NCBI GenBank assembly: GCA_964564015.1
Contig: CAZLZR010000007.1
Location: 38,648-102,647, forward strand
Direction: 5' to 3'
Length of the DNA stretch: 64,000 nt
Source: Acetivibrio sp964564015
GTDB lineage: Bacteria; Bacillota; Clostridia; Acetivibrionales; Acetivibrionaceae
Positions within the stretch are counted from its first letter, which is position 1. Every line of letters starts with the position of its first letter. Positions 26,529-35,154 of this stretch are shown here, piece after piece. The translations under genes were made by a program, and so were the position numbers. The notes beneath the pieces are model-generated. The model made no database searches and was not told the DNA's origin. It saw only the letters and a program-made list of their open reading frames with translations.

Positions 26529-28562
26529 TTACCACAGTAAAATTTTAACCAGGCTTTTTACAGCTTCGGGCAGTGCTTCAACCTCAGCAAGAATTTCATC
26601 TCTATTGTATTCCTCATTCATCATGCTGATTTTGGCTTCCTCATAGTCTGCTTCAAAAACTATACTTTTTGGTCCTACATTATTTGACCATTTAACCCAT
26701 TCAGTGAGGTCTTCAGTATTTTTGTTGGGATCCCCGGTCTTGGCAAAAGCAGCTATATAGGACATAATGGATTTTTGAAGGTCTTTTCTTCCTGCTTCGT
26801 TTTCTTCTGAAAATGATACATTACCCCATGTATCATAATCCCATCCAAACAAGAATGACAATTCAAAGGCATGTCCGCTTCCGATAAGGAAATCAAAAGG
26901 TTTGGCACCGGAACCTATACCACCCCAGTTGAAAAGATAACAGTAAACATCGTCCTGATGTTTCTTTAAGATTCTGGCTACTGAATCTACTGTGTTTGCT
27001 TTCCAATACATGGAAGGATATTTTCCACAAGCATCATAAAGTTGTCTGTCCGCTTCTTCCGGCATTAGTTGCTCAAGAGTTATCTTAGGCTCTGCAACTC
27101 CAATGGCATTATAGGCATTATACCAGGTGTATCCGCTGGAAGTTGGGACAAAGCCCAGCCAGGATGGCAGGAAGGGTCGCATTTCATCCTTGTCGCTTCC
27201 AAGGATTACAGGTACCTTGTTATATTTGCCTGCTTCAAACAATGAGGCTTGGCTGCCTGGTAATACCGATCCGTCTATGAACGGAGCAACAGTAGTAATT
27301 GAGCCGTATTGATCCATAACTGAACGTACTATTTCTTCGTCGGTTTTGCCCCTCAGGTAGTCAGCAATTTGTTTATTAGACATGCCGGATCTATATTCTG
27401 CAGCCGAAGTCAGATCGCTACAGGTTCCGTCTGCGACAAGCAAATTGTCTATTGCTGCATTTGATCGCTCAATACCAGTTGAAAGAGGATAATTTACACC
27501 GCTTCCTCCGGAAGCTATGACCTTATTAAAGAGCCCTTTTGCATTAGGTGAGATCATAAGATTTAAAGCATGATAACCTCCGGTTGATTCACCGGCAACT
27601 GTCACATTATCAGGATTACCACCGAATCCTTTTATGTTACGTTTTATCCATTCGAGGGCTTTAATCTGGTCAAGTGTACCATAGTTACCCGATTTGTCTT
27701 CGGCTGTTCCTTTAGGGTTAAGTGCAGGATTGTAGAACCAGCCTAAAGGACCAATTCTGAATTGAATGACAACAACAACCATGTTGGAATCGCTTGCGAG
27801 TTTTGATGCATCATATTGTTCTGCGCCGCTGAATACGTGACCTCCTCCATGAATCCATACATAGACAGGAAGATTTTTATCTTCTGTTTTTGGACGATAT
27901 ACATTCAGATATAGACAGTCTTCAGAGCCTATAACATAATTGAGCGGATTCCATTGATTATCCAGTGCAGGCTGAGTACAGCGTGTATAGTCATATGTAG
28001 AAAAGCGAACTTTTTTCCAAGGCTCTGGATCTTTTGGAGCTTTCCATCTTAGTTCTCCCACAGGAGGTTTTGCATAGGGAATGCCCATCCATGCCCAACT
28101 ATTGTTGACAGCTTCTATACCGGCTACCTTACCAAAAGATGTTTTTACTGTTGATTTATATGCATTATTCAATGAGTTTATGGTATTATCGATAGATTGT
28201 AATATTGAAAGCTGTTGATTTTCTTTAAGGAAAGCTGTGACTTTAGTTCGTATATCGTAATTCAGTTTAATAATAGCTTGGGAATAGCTGCCATTTTTAG
28301 TACTTTTTAATACTTTATCAAGGTCTTTTAATAGGTTTTTTTTATAGCAAGATCCCAACTTGCTTTTAAATGCGGCATCAGCTAATTTGTCAATCTGGTT
28401 AGTAAGAACTTCCAGTGAATCAATCGGGCCTGGTGTCTTAACCGTAGGTTTAAGTAGACTTTCTGAGACCTGGTCAATAGTAGAATCAGCTGAAAATGTT
28501 ACAAACGTGTTTGTGACTAGACAAATAACTAATACAAGTAACACTGACAATACTTTTTTCAT
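26529..28562 (-). CDS. Secreted type-B carboxylesterase
   Basis: 677 aa. Signal peptide (about 25 residues) then a ~110-residue helical domain of unrecognised type (about 35-140). The alpha/beta-hydrolase carboxylesterase domain (COesterase family) follows from about 141. Oxyanion motif HGGGH at 238-242; nucleophile S326 in GESTGG (family usually GESAGG); acid probably E460 (SDKDE); base H564 (GSGHAFEL). Possible substrates are acetylated or feruloylated polysaccharide side groups, given the xylanase nearby, but there is no dockerin or CBM and the substrate is unproven. Start ATG 28562 with GGGGAGG. Monocistronic. Confidence 0.88.
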   Translation of the reverse strand: MKKVLSVLLVLVICLVTNTFVTFSADSTIDQVSESLLKPTVKTPGPIDSLEVLTNQIDKLADAAFKSKLGSCYKKNLLKDLDKVLKSTKNGSYSQAIIKLNYDIRTKVTAFLKENQQLSILQSIDNTINSLNNAYKSTVKTSFGKVAGIEAVNNSWAWMGIPYAKPPVGELRWKAPKDPEPWKKVRFSTYDYTRCTQPALDNQWNPLNYVIGSEDCLYLNVYRPKTEDKNLPVYVWIHGGGHVFSGAEQYDASKLASDSNMVVVVIQFRIGPLGWFYNPALNPKGTAEDKSGNYGTLDQIKALEWIKRNIKGFGGNPDNVTVAGESTGGYHALNLMISPNAKGLFNKVIASGGSGVNYPLSTGIERSNAAIDNLLVADGTCSDLTSAAEYRSGMSNKQIADYLRGKTDEEIVRSVMDQYGSITTVAPFIDGSVLPGSQASLFEAGKYNKVPVILGSDKDEMRPFLPSWLGFVPTSSGYTWYNAYNAIGVAEPKITLEQLMPEEADRQLYDACGKYPSMYWKANTVDSVARILKKHQDDVYCYLFNWGGIGSGAKPFDFLIGSGHAFELSFLFGWDYDTWGNVSFSEENEAGRKDLQKSIMSYIAAFAKTGDPNKNTEDLTEWVKWSNNVGPKSIVFEADYEEAKISMMNEEYNRDEILAEVEALPEAVKSLVKILLW

Positions 28563-29034
28563 TTTTTATTCCTCCCCTTACTATTAAAATTTTTGTTTAC
28601 TTGTACTCTCAGTAACAACCCTCCTTTGTAAAAGAAATATTTTTATGTTAACAATTACATCAGTTACAATTTTATCAGATAAATACATCAAGATAAAGAC
28701 ATATAATGAATTTTATGTATTAATTCCTTGAGTTTAGCCTTTGTTGATTTTATTCAACTAATCCGGATATAATAGGGATGATGATAGATTGAATTTATGG
28801 ACATTGACGTTGAAGTAAAAGACCTTGAAGGAAAGTTATACTTGAAGGAAATGGACTTTTGGTTTATGATGAGATAGTAAGAGTAATTTAAAAAAGATAG
28901 CTATATCAAAATTCCTATAGCTATCTTTTATAGTGACTAAGAAAGAGAATTCCTTCCCGGAATCAGATACGAGAAGCTTTGGTATTTCTCTAAATAGTAA
29001 ACATAACCTATTTGCTAAGATTTTTTGTATATTG
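28563..29034. other. Intergenic region with a possible small transcript
   Basis: 472 bp between the esterase and the TPM gene. It contains a + strand promoter-like pair TTGATT (28744-28749) and TATAAT (28768-28773) with 18-bp spacing. A 26-codon ORF (28797-28877; MDIDVEVKDLEGK...) without a clear ribosome site comes next, then the hairpin at 28892-28929. This may be a small RNA, a tiny peptide or a gene remnant. Confidence 0.4.
28892..28929 (-). terminator. Terminator after the TPM gene
   Basis: Near-perfect stem AAAAGATAGCTAT / ATAGCTATCTTTT. On the minus strand it is followed by a T-run, so it ends the 30880-29035 operon. It could also stop the putative small + transcript. Confidence 0.75.
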
Positions 29035-29859
29035 TCAGAATCTGCCGCCGCCACCACCGTGACTTCTGCCGCTGCTGCCACTATGTGTACTGCTTCTACC
29101 GCTGCCACCGCCTGAATTGCGTTCAATTTTGGTTCTGGTAGTTGTTTCTCTCAGATAGATATCGGAATTTTCAGAAAGAGCAAAGGAACCGCCTTCCTCA
29201 TAAGTCCGGTTATCTATAGTGACTTTGCCTTTACTGGAATAAGAAACTATGGCAGTTGCAATTATAGATATAGCCAAGGCAATAAGATAAATATACCAGG
29301 TTCTCATTAAGCGTAAAACCTTATCTAAATAGGTGGCATTAACATAGGGAGGATCACCTTCAGCTCTATACTGCCCCTTTGGAATACCGGAATTTGCATA
29401 TCTGGAAACATCGTTTAGGAATATTTTGCAGGCGTCATAATAATTGCCGTTGGAAAGTGAGTTTGTTACATTATTCACCATATTCTTTATTCTGCTATCG
29501 GTAAAGATATCAATTGCTTTACCTTCCGTAGATATCCAAACTTCCCTTTTCTGCATGTTAATCAGCATCAACAAGCCGGAATATTTGCTGTCCAAGCCAT
29601 AGTCGTTGTAATCATAATAGTCATCTGCATAAACCATTGAAGATTTACCTTCGGTATTGTCAGTAATAACTATGACGGTATCTAAGACATAGGTTTCCTT
29701 TATTGAATTAATTCTGCTTTGAAGCTCCGTAATTTCACTTTCTGTAAGGTAGCCCAAATTATCTATGACATTGTTGGGATTCGAGGCATAGGTAAGGGTG
29801 CCTGTTAAAATTGAAACAAGTATAAAAATCAAAAATGCAATACTGAGTTTCCTAAACAA
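29035..29859 (-). CDS. TPM-domain (YgcG-like) secreted/membrane protein
   Basis: About 274 aa from TTG 29859, which has a strong GGGAGGTG site six bases upstream; a GTG at 29880 lies before that site. Signal peptide/first helix (RKLSIAFLIFILVSIL), then the TPM domain (about 30-150: VIDNLGYLTESEITEL, DTVIVITDN, VWISTEG). A membrane helix lies at about 180-200, and the tail is Gly/Ser/Arg/His-rich, ending GGGGGRF, typical of YgcG proteins. TPM domains occur in photosystem repair and membrane-stress proteins; function here unknown. It overlaps the zinc-ribbon gene by 8 bp, indicating coupled translation. Confidence 0.85.
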   Translation of the reverse strand: MFRKLSIAFLIFILVSILTGTLTYASNPNNVIDNLGYLTESEITELQSRINSIKETYVLDTVIVITDNTEGKSSMVYADDYYDYNDYGLDSKYSGLLMLINMQKREVWISTEGKAIDIFTDSRIKNMVNNVTNSLSNGNYYDACKIFLNDVSRYANSGIPKGQYRAEGDPPYVNATYLDKVLRLMRTWYIYLIALAISIIATAIVSYSSKGKVTIDNRTYEEGGSFALSENSDIYLRETTTRTKIERNSGGGSGRSSTHSGSSGRSHGGGGGRF

Positions 29860-30880
29860 ATAAAGCACCTCCCAAAACACATATTAAAAATGCTATTAAG
29901 AATACCACTGAGGCAAATATCAACTGCTTTATACGGCTGATAGGTGTATCTCCCACCACTTTGCCTGTTTGGCCGTTTATTATGAATATATGGTCTTTGC
30001 CTTTAAACTTATTTATAAGAAGATAAATAGGCAACATGGCATAAGATGCATCTATTTGAGATAAATTAACATTTTTTTCTCTTACACTGAAAGATGAATA
30101 ACCCGTTACAGTACTTTTGAGTCTGTCTTCTATATAGTTTTCAGCTCTTTTCTGCATGATGGTTTTAGCTTCATCGGTCTCAACATCATACCTTTCAGCC
30201 ATAAATCCAGACATATACTTCATGGAGAAATCGGTAATATCATTGTAATCAAAAGGCTCAGCCATATACATGAATTTATCGTCCAGCTTCTTTGAAGCAT
30301 CAACGGGAATTCTGTTGTAGCGTGCATTACCCCTGCGGTTTACAAGGAAATACTTTGTATTGGTGTATCGGTAATTACCCTGGGTCCATGTTTTTACCCT
30401 GGTTGCTTCGCCGCTTATCATACCGTCAGCTTTACAGTCAAAGAGCCAGAATGGCGCATATATACCGGTAACCTTGTCGATTTCCTCTTTCTGCTTAAAC
30501 TCATTGGGGGCAAACAGCTTTTTATTAATCCACTCTTTATAAATATCTCTGGCTTGTTCCTTTATAAGTTTGAAGGGAATTACACTCTTTGGTTTGAAGC
30601 GTCCTGAAAATCTTGTCTTTATAATTGTAGGGCTTTTGCAATAAATACAAAAAGTGGCGGAAGTGGTCTCATCTGCAATCAATTCAGCACCACAACTATC
30701 ACATTTGTATGAGTCCAACTCAGCCATATCCTGATCAGAGGCTTCTTCTTTGCGCACGCTGTCTAGCTCATTAATTTCAAATTCACTTGAACAGTAATTG
30801 CATTTCCAGTTCTGAGTAGGTGGATAAAATTCCAGGGGTGCATTACAACTAGGGCATTTGTATTCTTTTACTGTATTCAT
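29852..30880 (-). CDS. TFIIB-type zinc-ribbon membrane protein
   Basis: 342 aa. Two zinc ribbons at the N-terminus (CPSCNAPLEF...CNYC, about 9-32; CDSCGAEL...CIYC, about 59-82). A middle domain of about 200 residues follows, then a single C-terminal membrane helix (about 318-340). Proteins of this layout are frequently encoded beside TPM proteins in Firmicutes and are sometimes mislabelled as PriA-like. The function is unknown. The link to the overlapping downstream TPM gene suggests a membrane-associated complex. ATG 30880 has AAGGAG. Confidence 0.82.
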   Translation of the reverse strand: MNTVKEYKCPSCNAPLEFYPPTQNWKCNYCSSEFEINELDSVRKEEASDQDMAELDSYKCDSCGAELIADETTSATFCIYCKSPTIIKTRFSGRFKPKSVIPFKLIKEQARDIYKEWINKKLFAPNEFKQKEEIDKVTGIYAPFWLFDCKADGMISGEATRVKTWTQGNYRYTNTKYFLVNRRGNARYNRIPVDASKKLDDKFMYMAEPFDYNDITDFSMKYMSGFMAERYDVETDEAKTIMQKRAENYIEDRLKSTVTGYSSFSVREKNVNLSQIDASYAMLPIYLLINKFKGKDHIFIINGQTGKVVGDTPISRIKQLIFASVVFLIAFLICVLGGALFV

Positions 30881-30997
30881 TTATATTCTCCTTGTTTTGG
30901 CTTCCTGAAAATGTTTTAGTAAAAATTAAGAACTCATGCATATATTTAATTATACATTTCAATAAAACAGTAGTCAAACAATTAGTGTGTTTGAATT

Positions 30998-31303
30998 TCA
31001 ATGAATATTTACTCGTCTTGACAAATCTCTTTTTATAGGTATATATAAAACCAGCAGAAAAATAAGTAATACAGCAAAAGCTACAAAAATTTCAAAAGGA
31101 GAAAGTGTTCCTGGAATATATATGGCTGAAGGGCCATCGGCAGTGTTTGATAAAATCGTAACAGAACCGTTGATATTATCCGTTGTTCCAATCATTTTTA
31201 AGTGTCTGATAATGTTTACCATTCCAAGAAGAAAGCACAAGGATATAATAAGGCTCAATGAAAAATGCTTAAAAAAATTCCAGCGCTGTATGATTTTTTT
31301 CAT
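30998..31303 (-). CDS. Small two-helix membrane protein
   Basis: 101 aa with two membrane helices (about 15-32 and 68-90). Between them is the motif ADGPSAIYIPG, which resembles the GGADGPTAIFV loop of sodium-translocating decarboxylase beta subunits. Short clostridial proteins with that motif are often named after that subunit, but at 101 aa it cannot be a full transporter. ATG 31303 has AAAGGAG, so it looks like a real gene. Function unknown. Confidence 0.65.
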   Translation of the reverse strand: MKKIIQRWNFFKHFSLSLIISLCFLLGMVNIIRHLKMIGTTDNINGSVTILSNTADGPSAIYIPGTLSPFEIFVAFAVLLIFLLVLYIPIKRDLSRRVNIH

Positions 31304-31714
31304 ATTAGTCTCCTTTAAAATAAATAAAAAGTTTTATTGAATTATACCATATTCTAGAAAAGTCAGCAATTAAAGAAGTAAGACAGGTCGCACTTCATAA
31401 ATGTGAAGAAAAATATTACGCACCTGACGGTTAGTGCCATGATAACCTATTGAATAAAAAATTCTGAATAAACCCGTCTAAAAAATCTTTTATATCGAAT
31501 TATATAAAAAATAAGTATTAATGTGATTTTTATGAAATGTAAAACTTTGAAATCTAAATCAAAAACATAAAAAGATAGACTATAATATGACCGAAAATGA
31601 ATAAGCATGCTACTGCTTAGGTATTTTCCAACGCCTGATTCTATAAAAAAATACCGAAACAGAACGAAGCTTATTTATTTCCAATAAAAATTAAACTTTA
31701 TAAGGAGGAAGAGT
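31304..31714 (+). promoter_or_regulatory. Upstream region of the xylanase gene
   Basis: 411 bp, very AT-rich, no gene. It holds a TATAAT at 31581-31586 without a good -35, and an 8-bp hairpin GGTATTTT (31620-31627) / AAAATACC (31648-31655). Two CCGAAA motifs lie near 31591 and 31654. In C. thermocellum, sigma-I factors read CGAA-type -10 boxes at cellulosome genes, so these are possible but unproven. AAGGAGG precedes the ATG. Confidence 0.4.
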
Positions 31715-33628
31715 ATGTTAAGGAAAAAGTTAATTACTCTTTTGACAGTCAGCGCAATATTGGCTGTCAGCATCGTCGGCAGTTTTTCGGGAATGACAGG
31801 AGTTTTGGCCGGTAACTTGATTAGCGACGATTTTGAAACAGGAATAAGCGGTTGGGGACCAAGAGGAGATGAAACGGTTGAACTCAGTACAGAACAAGCC
31901 CATTCGGGGACATACAGCCTAAAAGTAAGTAACAGAACTAGTACATGGAATGGTGCAATGGTTGATAAGTCAGAGACTTTGACCTTGGGTGAATCTTACA
32001 CATTGTCAGTTTACCTCAAATATGTTGGAGATTCATATGCAAGCAGCCAGAGATTCAGCCTGCAGCTGCAATATAATAATGGAGAGGATGTATATAGAAA
32101 CATTAAAACAATTGCTGTAAATAAGGGAACATGGACCTTATTGGAGGGACAGCTTACAGTTCCCCTTGACGCAAAGGACGTAAAAGTCTATGTAGAGACT
32201 GAGTGGAAGTCTTCTCCGAGTGCTCAGGATTTATTGGATTTTTATCTGGACGATTTTACAGCAATGCCTGCAACTTTACCTGAAATTGAGAAGAATATTG
32301 CAAGTTTAAAGGATGTCTTTTCCGGTTACTTCAGAGTAGGTGGTGCGGCATCAGCAAGCGAACTGGCTCCAAAGCCTGCAAGGGAACTTTTCATTAAGCA
32401 TTATAACAGTTTGACCCTTGGAAATGAGTTGAAACCTGATTCTGTACTTGACTACAACGCTACAGTAGCTTATATGGAAGAAAATCCGTATGATCAGGTG
32501 AATCCGCAGGTTACACTCAGGAACGCAAAAATGCAGCTTGATTTTGCAAGAGATAATAATATTCCGGTAAGAGGTCATACACTAGTATGGCATGCCCAAA
32601 CACCTGATTGGTTCTTTAAGGAAAACTTTTCACAGGATGAATCAGCTCCGTGGGCTTCAAAAGAAGTAATGCTCCAAAGACTTGAAAACTATATTAAAAA
32701 TCTGATGAAGCTTATTGAAACAGAGTATCCGACAGTTGAGTTTTATGCTTGGGACGTTGTAAACGAGGCGGTTGACCCTAATACTTCAACAGGAATGAGA
32801 AATCCCGGCTCAAATAACAAGCAATCGGGGAACTCATTATGGATGCAGACAGTTGGTGAAGATTTCATAGTTAAAGCTTTTGAATACGCAAGAGAATATG
32901 CTCCTGCGGATTGTAAGCTTTTCTACAATGACTATAACGAGTATGAGGACAGGAAACTGAACTTTATTGTAGATATTCTTACAAAACTCAAATCTAAAGG
33001 TTTGGTAGATGGTATGGGTATGCAATCTCACTGGGTTATGGATTATCCAAGTCTCAGTATGGTTGAAAGTGCTGTCAGAAAGTACGATGCATTAGGGTTG
33101 GAAGTTCAGCTTACAGAGATAGATATCAAAAATACCGACAATAGTACATCAGCTTTGGAAAGACAGGCAACACGCTATCAGCAGTTTATCTCTAAAATTG
33201 CAGCTTTAAAGAAGGAAGGGCTGAATATAACTGCGATAGTATTCTGGGGTGTAACAGATGCAACAAGTTGGCTTGGTGGCTACCCGTTATTGTTTAATGG
33301 AGAATACAAAGCAAAACCCGCTTTCTACTCTATAGTTAACAATATTACACCAATAGCAACTCCTACTGTAACTCCTAAGCCAACACCAACAGCAACACCT
33401 GCTTCTTCAGTAATACTTGGGGATTTAAACGGAGACAAGGCGTTTAATTCAATAGATTTCGGTTTGATGAAACAATATTTACTTCGTATGATAAATACCT
33501 TCCCAGCAGGTGATGCCGGTTTGATAGCAGCCGATGTAAACGGAGATGGCAGCCTTAATTCAATTGATTTCGGTTGGATGAAAAGCAAGTTGCTTGGTAT
33601 TGTCAAGAAATTTCCAGTAGAAGAATAA
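31715..33628 (+). CDS. xynC: Cellulosomal GH10 endo-xylanase (CBM22-GH10-dockerin)
   Basis: 637-aa secreted enzyme cleaving internal beta-1,4-xylosidic bonds. Order: signal peptide (about 1-32), CBM22-type module (about 35-185; DDFETGISGWGPRG, HSGTYSLKVSNR), GH10 barrel (about 195-545), Pro/Thr linker (PTPTATP), type I dockerin (about 570-634). The GH10 acid/base is E351 in WDVVNEAVD and the nucleophile E468 in LTEIDI. The dockerin has two calcium loops, GDLNGDKAFNSIDFG and ADVNGDGSLNSIDFG; the Asn-Ser-Ile-Asp pairs are the cohesin-recognition positions. The domain order and size match C. thermocellum XynC, so the symbol is given by analogy. The enzyme should be carried on a scaffoldin encoded elsewhere. 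Confidence 0.93.
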   Translation: MLRKKLITLLTVSAILAVSIVGSFSGMTGVLAGNLISDDFETGISGWGPRGDETVELSTEQAHSGTYSLKVSNRTSTWNGAMVDKSETLTLGESYTLSVYLKYVGDSYASSQRFSLQLQYNNGEDVYRNIKTIAVNKGTWTLLEGQLTVPLDAKDVKVYVETEWKSSPSAQDLLDFYLDDFTAMPATLPEIEKNIASLKDVFSGYFRVGGAASASELAPKPARELFIKHYNSLTLGNELKPDSVLDYNATVAYMEENPYDQVNPQVTLRNAKMQLDFARDNNIPVRGHTLVWHAQTPDWFFKENFSQDESAPWASKEVMLQRLENYIKNLMKLIETEYPTVEFYAWDVVNEAVDPNTSTGMRNPGSNNKQSGNSLWMQTVGEDFIVKAFEYAREYAPADCKLFYNDYNEYEDRKLNFIVDILTKLKSKGLVDGMGMQSHWVMDYPSLSMVESAVRKYDALGLEVQLTEIDIKNTDNSTSALERQATRYQQFISKIAALKKEGLNITAIVFWGVTDATSWLGGYPLLFNGEYKAKPAFYSIVNNITPIATPTVTPKPTPTATPASSVILGDLNGDKAFNSIDFGLMKQYLLRMINTFPAGDAGLIAADVNGDGSLNSIDFGWMKSKLLGIVKKFPVEE

Positions 33629-33736
33629 TATTTTAACTGGGGAATTAAACTATAAAAATATGGAAAAAGTACATAAACAAAAGGGATATTAAAGGAAATA
33701 ATAGATTTTGTTAGCTTTTGTTAAAAATTCTATTTG

Positions 33737-33788
33737 ATCTCTCCGGATAATATATATACAGTAGAATATATTATCTGGGGAGATTTTT
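33737..33788 (+). terminator. Long hairpin with T-run just before the patatin gene
   Basis: Arms 33737-33755 and 33766-33784 pair over about 19 bp (ATCTCTCCGGATAATATAT against ATATATTATCTGGGGAGAT, with two G-T or mismatch positions) and are followed by TTTTTG. It reads as the xynC terminator. However, its 3' arm contains the only GGGGAG site for the next gene, so it may also act as an attenuator or translational switch. Confidence 0.65.
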
Positions 33789-33794
33789 GTATAA

Positions 33795-34919
33795 ATGGAT
33801 AAGAATTTGGGTGTCAATCTTGTATTGGGTGGTGGCGGAATAAAAGGGATTGCATATGTCGGGCTTCTTGAATCGGCTGAGAAGAAAGGGATAAATTTCA
33901 GGAATATTTCAGGTGTTTCGGCAGGTGCTATAGCAGGAGCATGTTTTGGTGCAGGATATGGTTCGGAAGAACTAAAAAAGGAGTTTTACGAGTTTGATTT
34001 CGGGAAATTCAATATAGACCAGATTGACCAGAAGGTGCCTGTAGTGAGGGATTATATGGAGTTTTGCATGAAAACCCGGTTTGAGGATAAAAGTATATAT
34101 AAATTCCTGAACATGGACTATTTAACGCCATCGAGGGATATCGAAATGACGGATTTTGACAATGATTTTACTTTTTATAGGGGGAATTTCCTGAAAAACA
34201 TAATTAAGTACAGCAAGAAGGGCTGTTTGTTTGATGGAGATCTTCTGGAGGAATGGGTACATAAACTGCTGGCAAAGAAGGGAATCATAACCTTTGCAGA
34301 TCTGAGGGGAGGTACTGCGGACAAATCAAATCCAATGGGATATAAAGTGAGGATGACTGCGGTAGATGCCAATCGGAGAAAGGTCATTGTACTGCCGGAT
34401 GATATAGCCTATTACGGTATTAACCCTGATAGCCTTGAGGTGGCAAAAGCTGTTAGGATGAGCTCGAGTGTGCCCTTTGCGTTCAAGCCTGTGGAGATTT
34501 ATGCCAAGATTGACGAAAAGAAAAAGAAGCATTACATAATTGATGGAGGGGTATTGGACAATTTACCTCTTTGGACCATAAGCTGTAATTTCAGAAGACC
34601 GTTAATTGCCTGCAGATTAAACGGTGGAAAACAGAAAATTAAGCTATTCAATCCGTTGAATATATATAAAGCATTTTTGACTGCAACACATGACATTGGT
34701 ATTCCGAAATACAACTGCATGAATTGTTTTGTTATTCCTATTGATACTTCAAGAGTTTCATTTCTGGATTTTGAGCTGAGTGAAAACGATAAGAACTATC
34801 TGTATAATTCGGGAAAGAAAGCTGTTGTCCCAACGTTTAACAAGCTTATATATATGAAGAACATGGAGAGGCAGAGTATACTTGGCAGAATAAGATATTT
34901 GCTGAAGTCAAGGTATTAA
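33795..34919 (+). CDS. Patatin-like phospholipase
   Basis: 374-aa serine/aspartate acyl hydrolase. Oxyanion loop GGGGIKGIAYVG at about 13-24, nucleophile in GVSAGAI (about residue 43), and catalytic Asp in DGGVLDN (about 252). There is no signal peptide, so it is cytosolic or membrane-associated. It probably releases fatty acids from phospholipids or glycerides. The ATG at 33795 has only a distant GGGGAG (33777-33782) that is buried in a hairpin stem, so expression may be low or controlled. The TTG at 33807 is an alternative. Confidence 0.88.
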   Translation: MDKNLGVNLVLGGGGIKGIAYVGLLESAEKKGINFRNISGVSAGAIAGACFGAGYGSEELKKEFYEFDFGKFNIDQIDQKVPVVRDYMEFCMKTRFEDKSIYKFLNMDYLTPSRDIEMTDFDNDFTFYRGNFLKNIIKYSKKGCLFDGDLLEEWVHKLLAKKGIITFADLRGGTADKSNPMGYKVRMTAVDANRRKVIVLPDDIAYYGINPDSLEVAKAVRMSSSVPFAFKPVEIYAKIDEKKKKHYIIDGGVLDNLPLWTISCNFRRPLIACRLNGGKQKIKLFNPLNIYKAFLTATHDIGIPKYNCMNCFVIPIDTSRVSFLDFELSENDKNYLYNSGKKAVVPTFNKLIYMKNMERQSILGRIRYLLKSRY

Positions 34920-34947
34920 TTGACACTTGAAAATGGCTCTATCTTAT

Positions 34948-34986
34948 GTGGGTGTATATTTTTCTCCACATTAATTACATGCAACT
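34948..34986 (+). repeat. Promoter-associated intergenic element, family 2, copy B
   Basis: Shares ATATTTTTCT, CATTAATTACATGCA with copies at 46912 and 57381. It lies after the patatin stop and about 170 bp before thrC. The left arm GGGTGTATA is partly complementary to the right arm. Confidence 0.65.
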
Positions 34987-35154
34987 GTCTTTTGAAATTT
35001 TGCTTTATTTTTTATTTGTTTTGTTATATTATAAAAGGTAACGGTGCATCTTAAGAAATTGATTTTAGATGTGTTTAATTAAGAGTTCATTTGATTATAG
35101 CTTTTATATAGTTAAAGTTTTTATAAGATATTTACTGAATTGGGAGGAAATAAA

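Noticed and set aside
26529..28562. Carboxylesterase as a cellulosomal component
   Set aside because: No dockerin or CBM is present; only the nearby xylanase carries a dockerin.
34920..35154. T-box or other leader RNA before thrC
   Set aside because: Too short and without the T-box GGTGG motif; only the family-2 element is seen.
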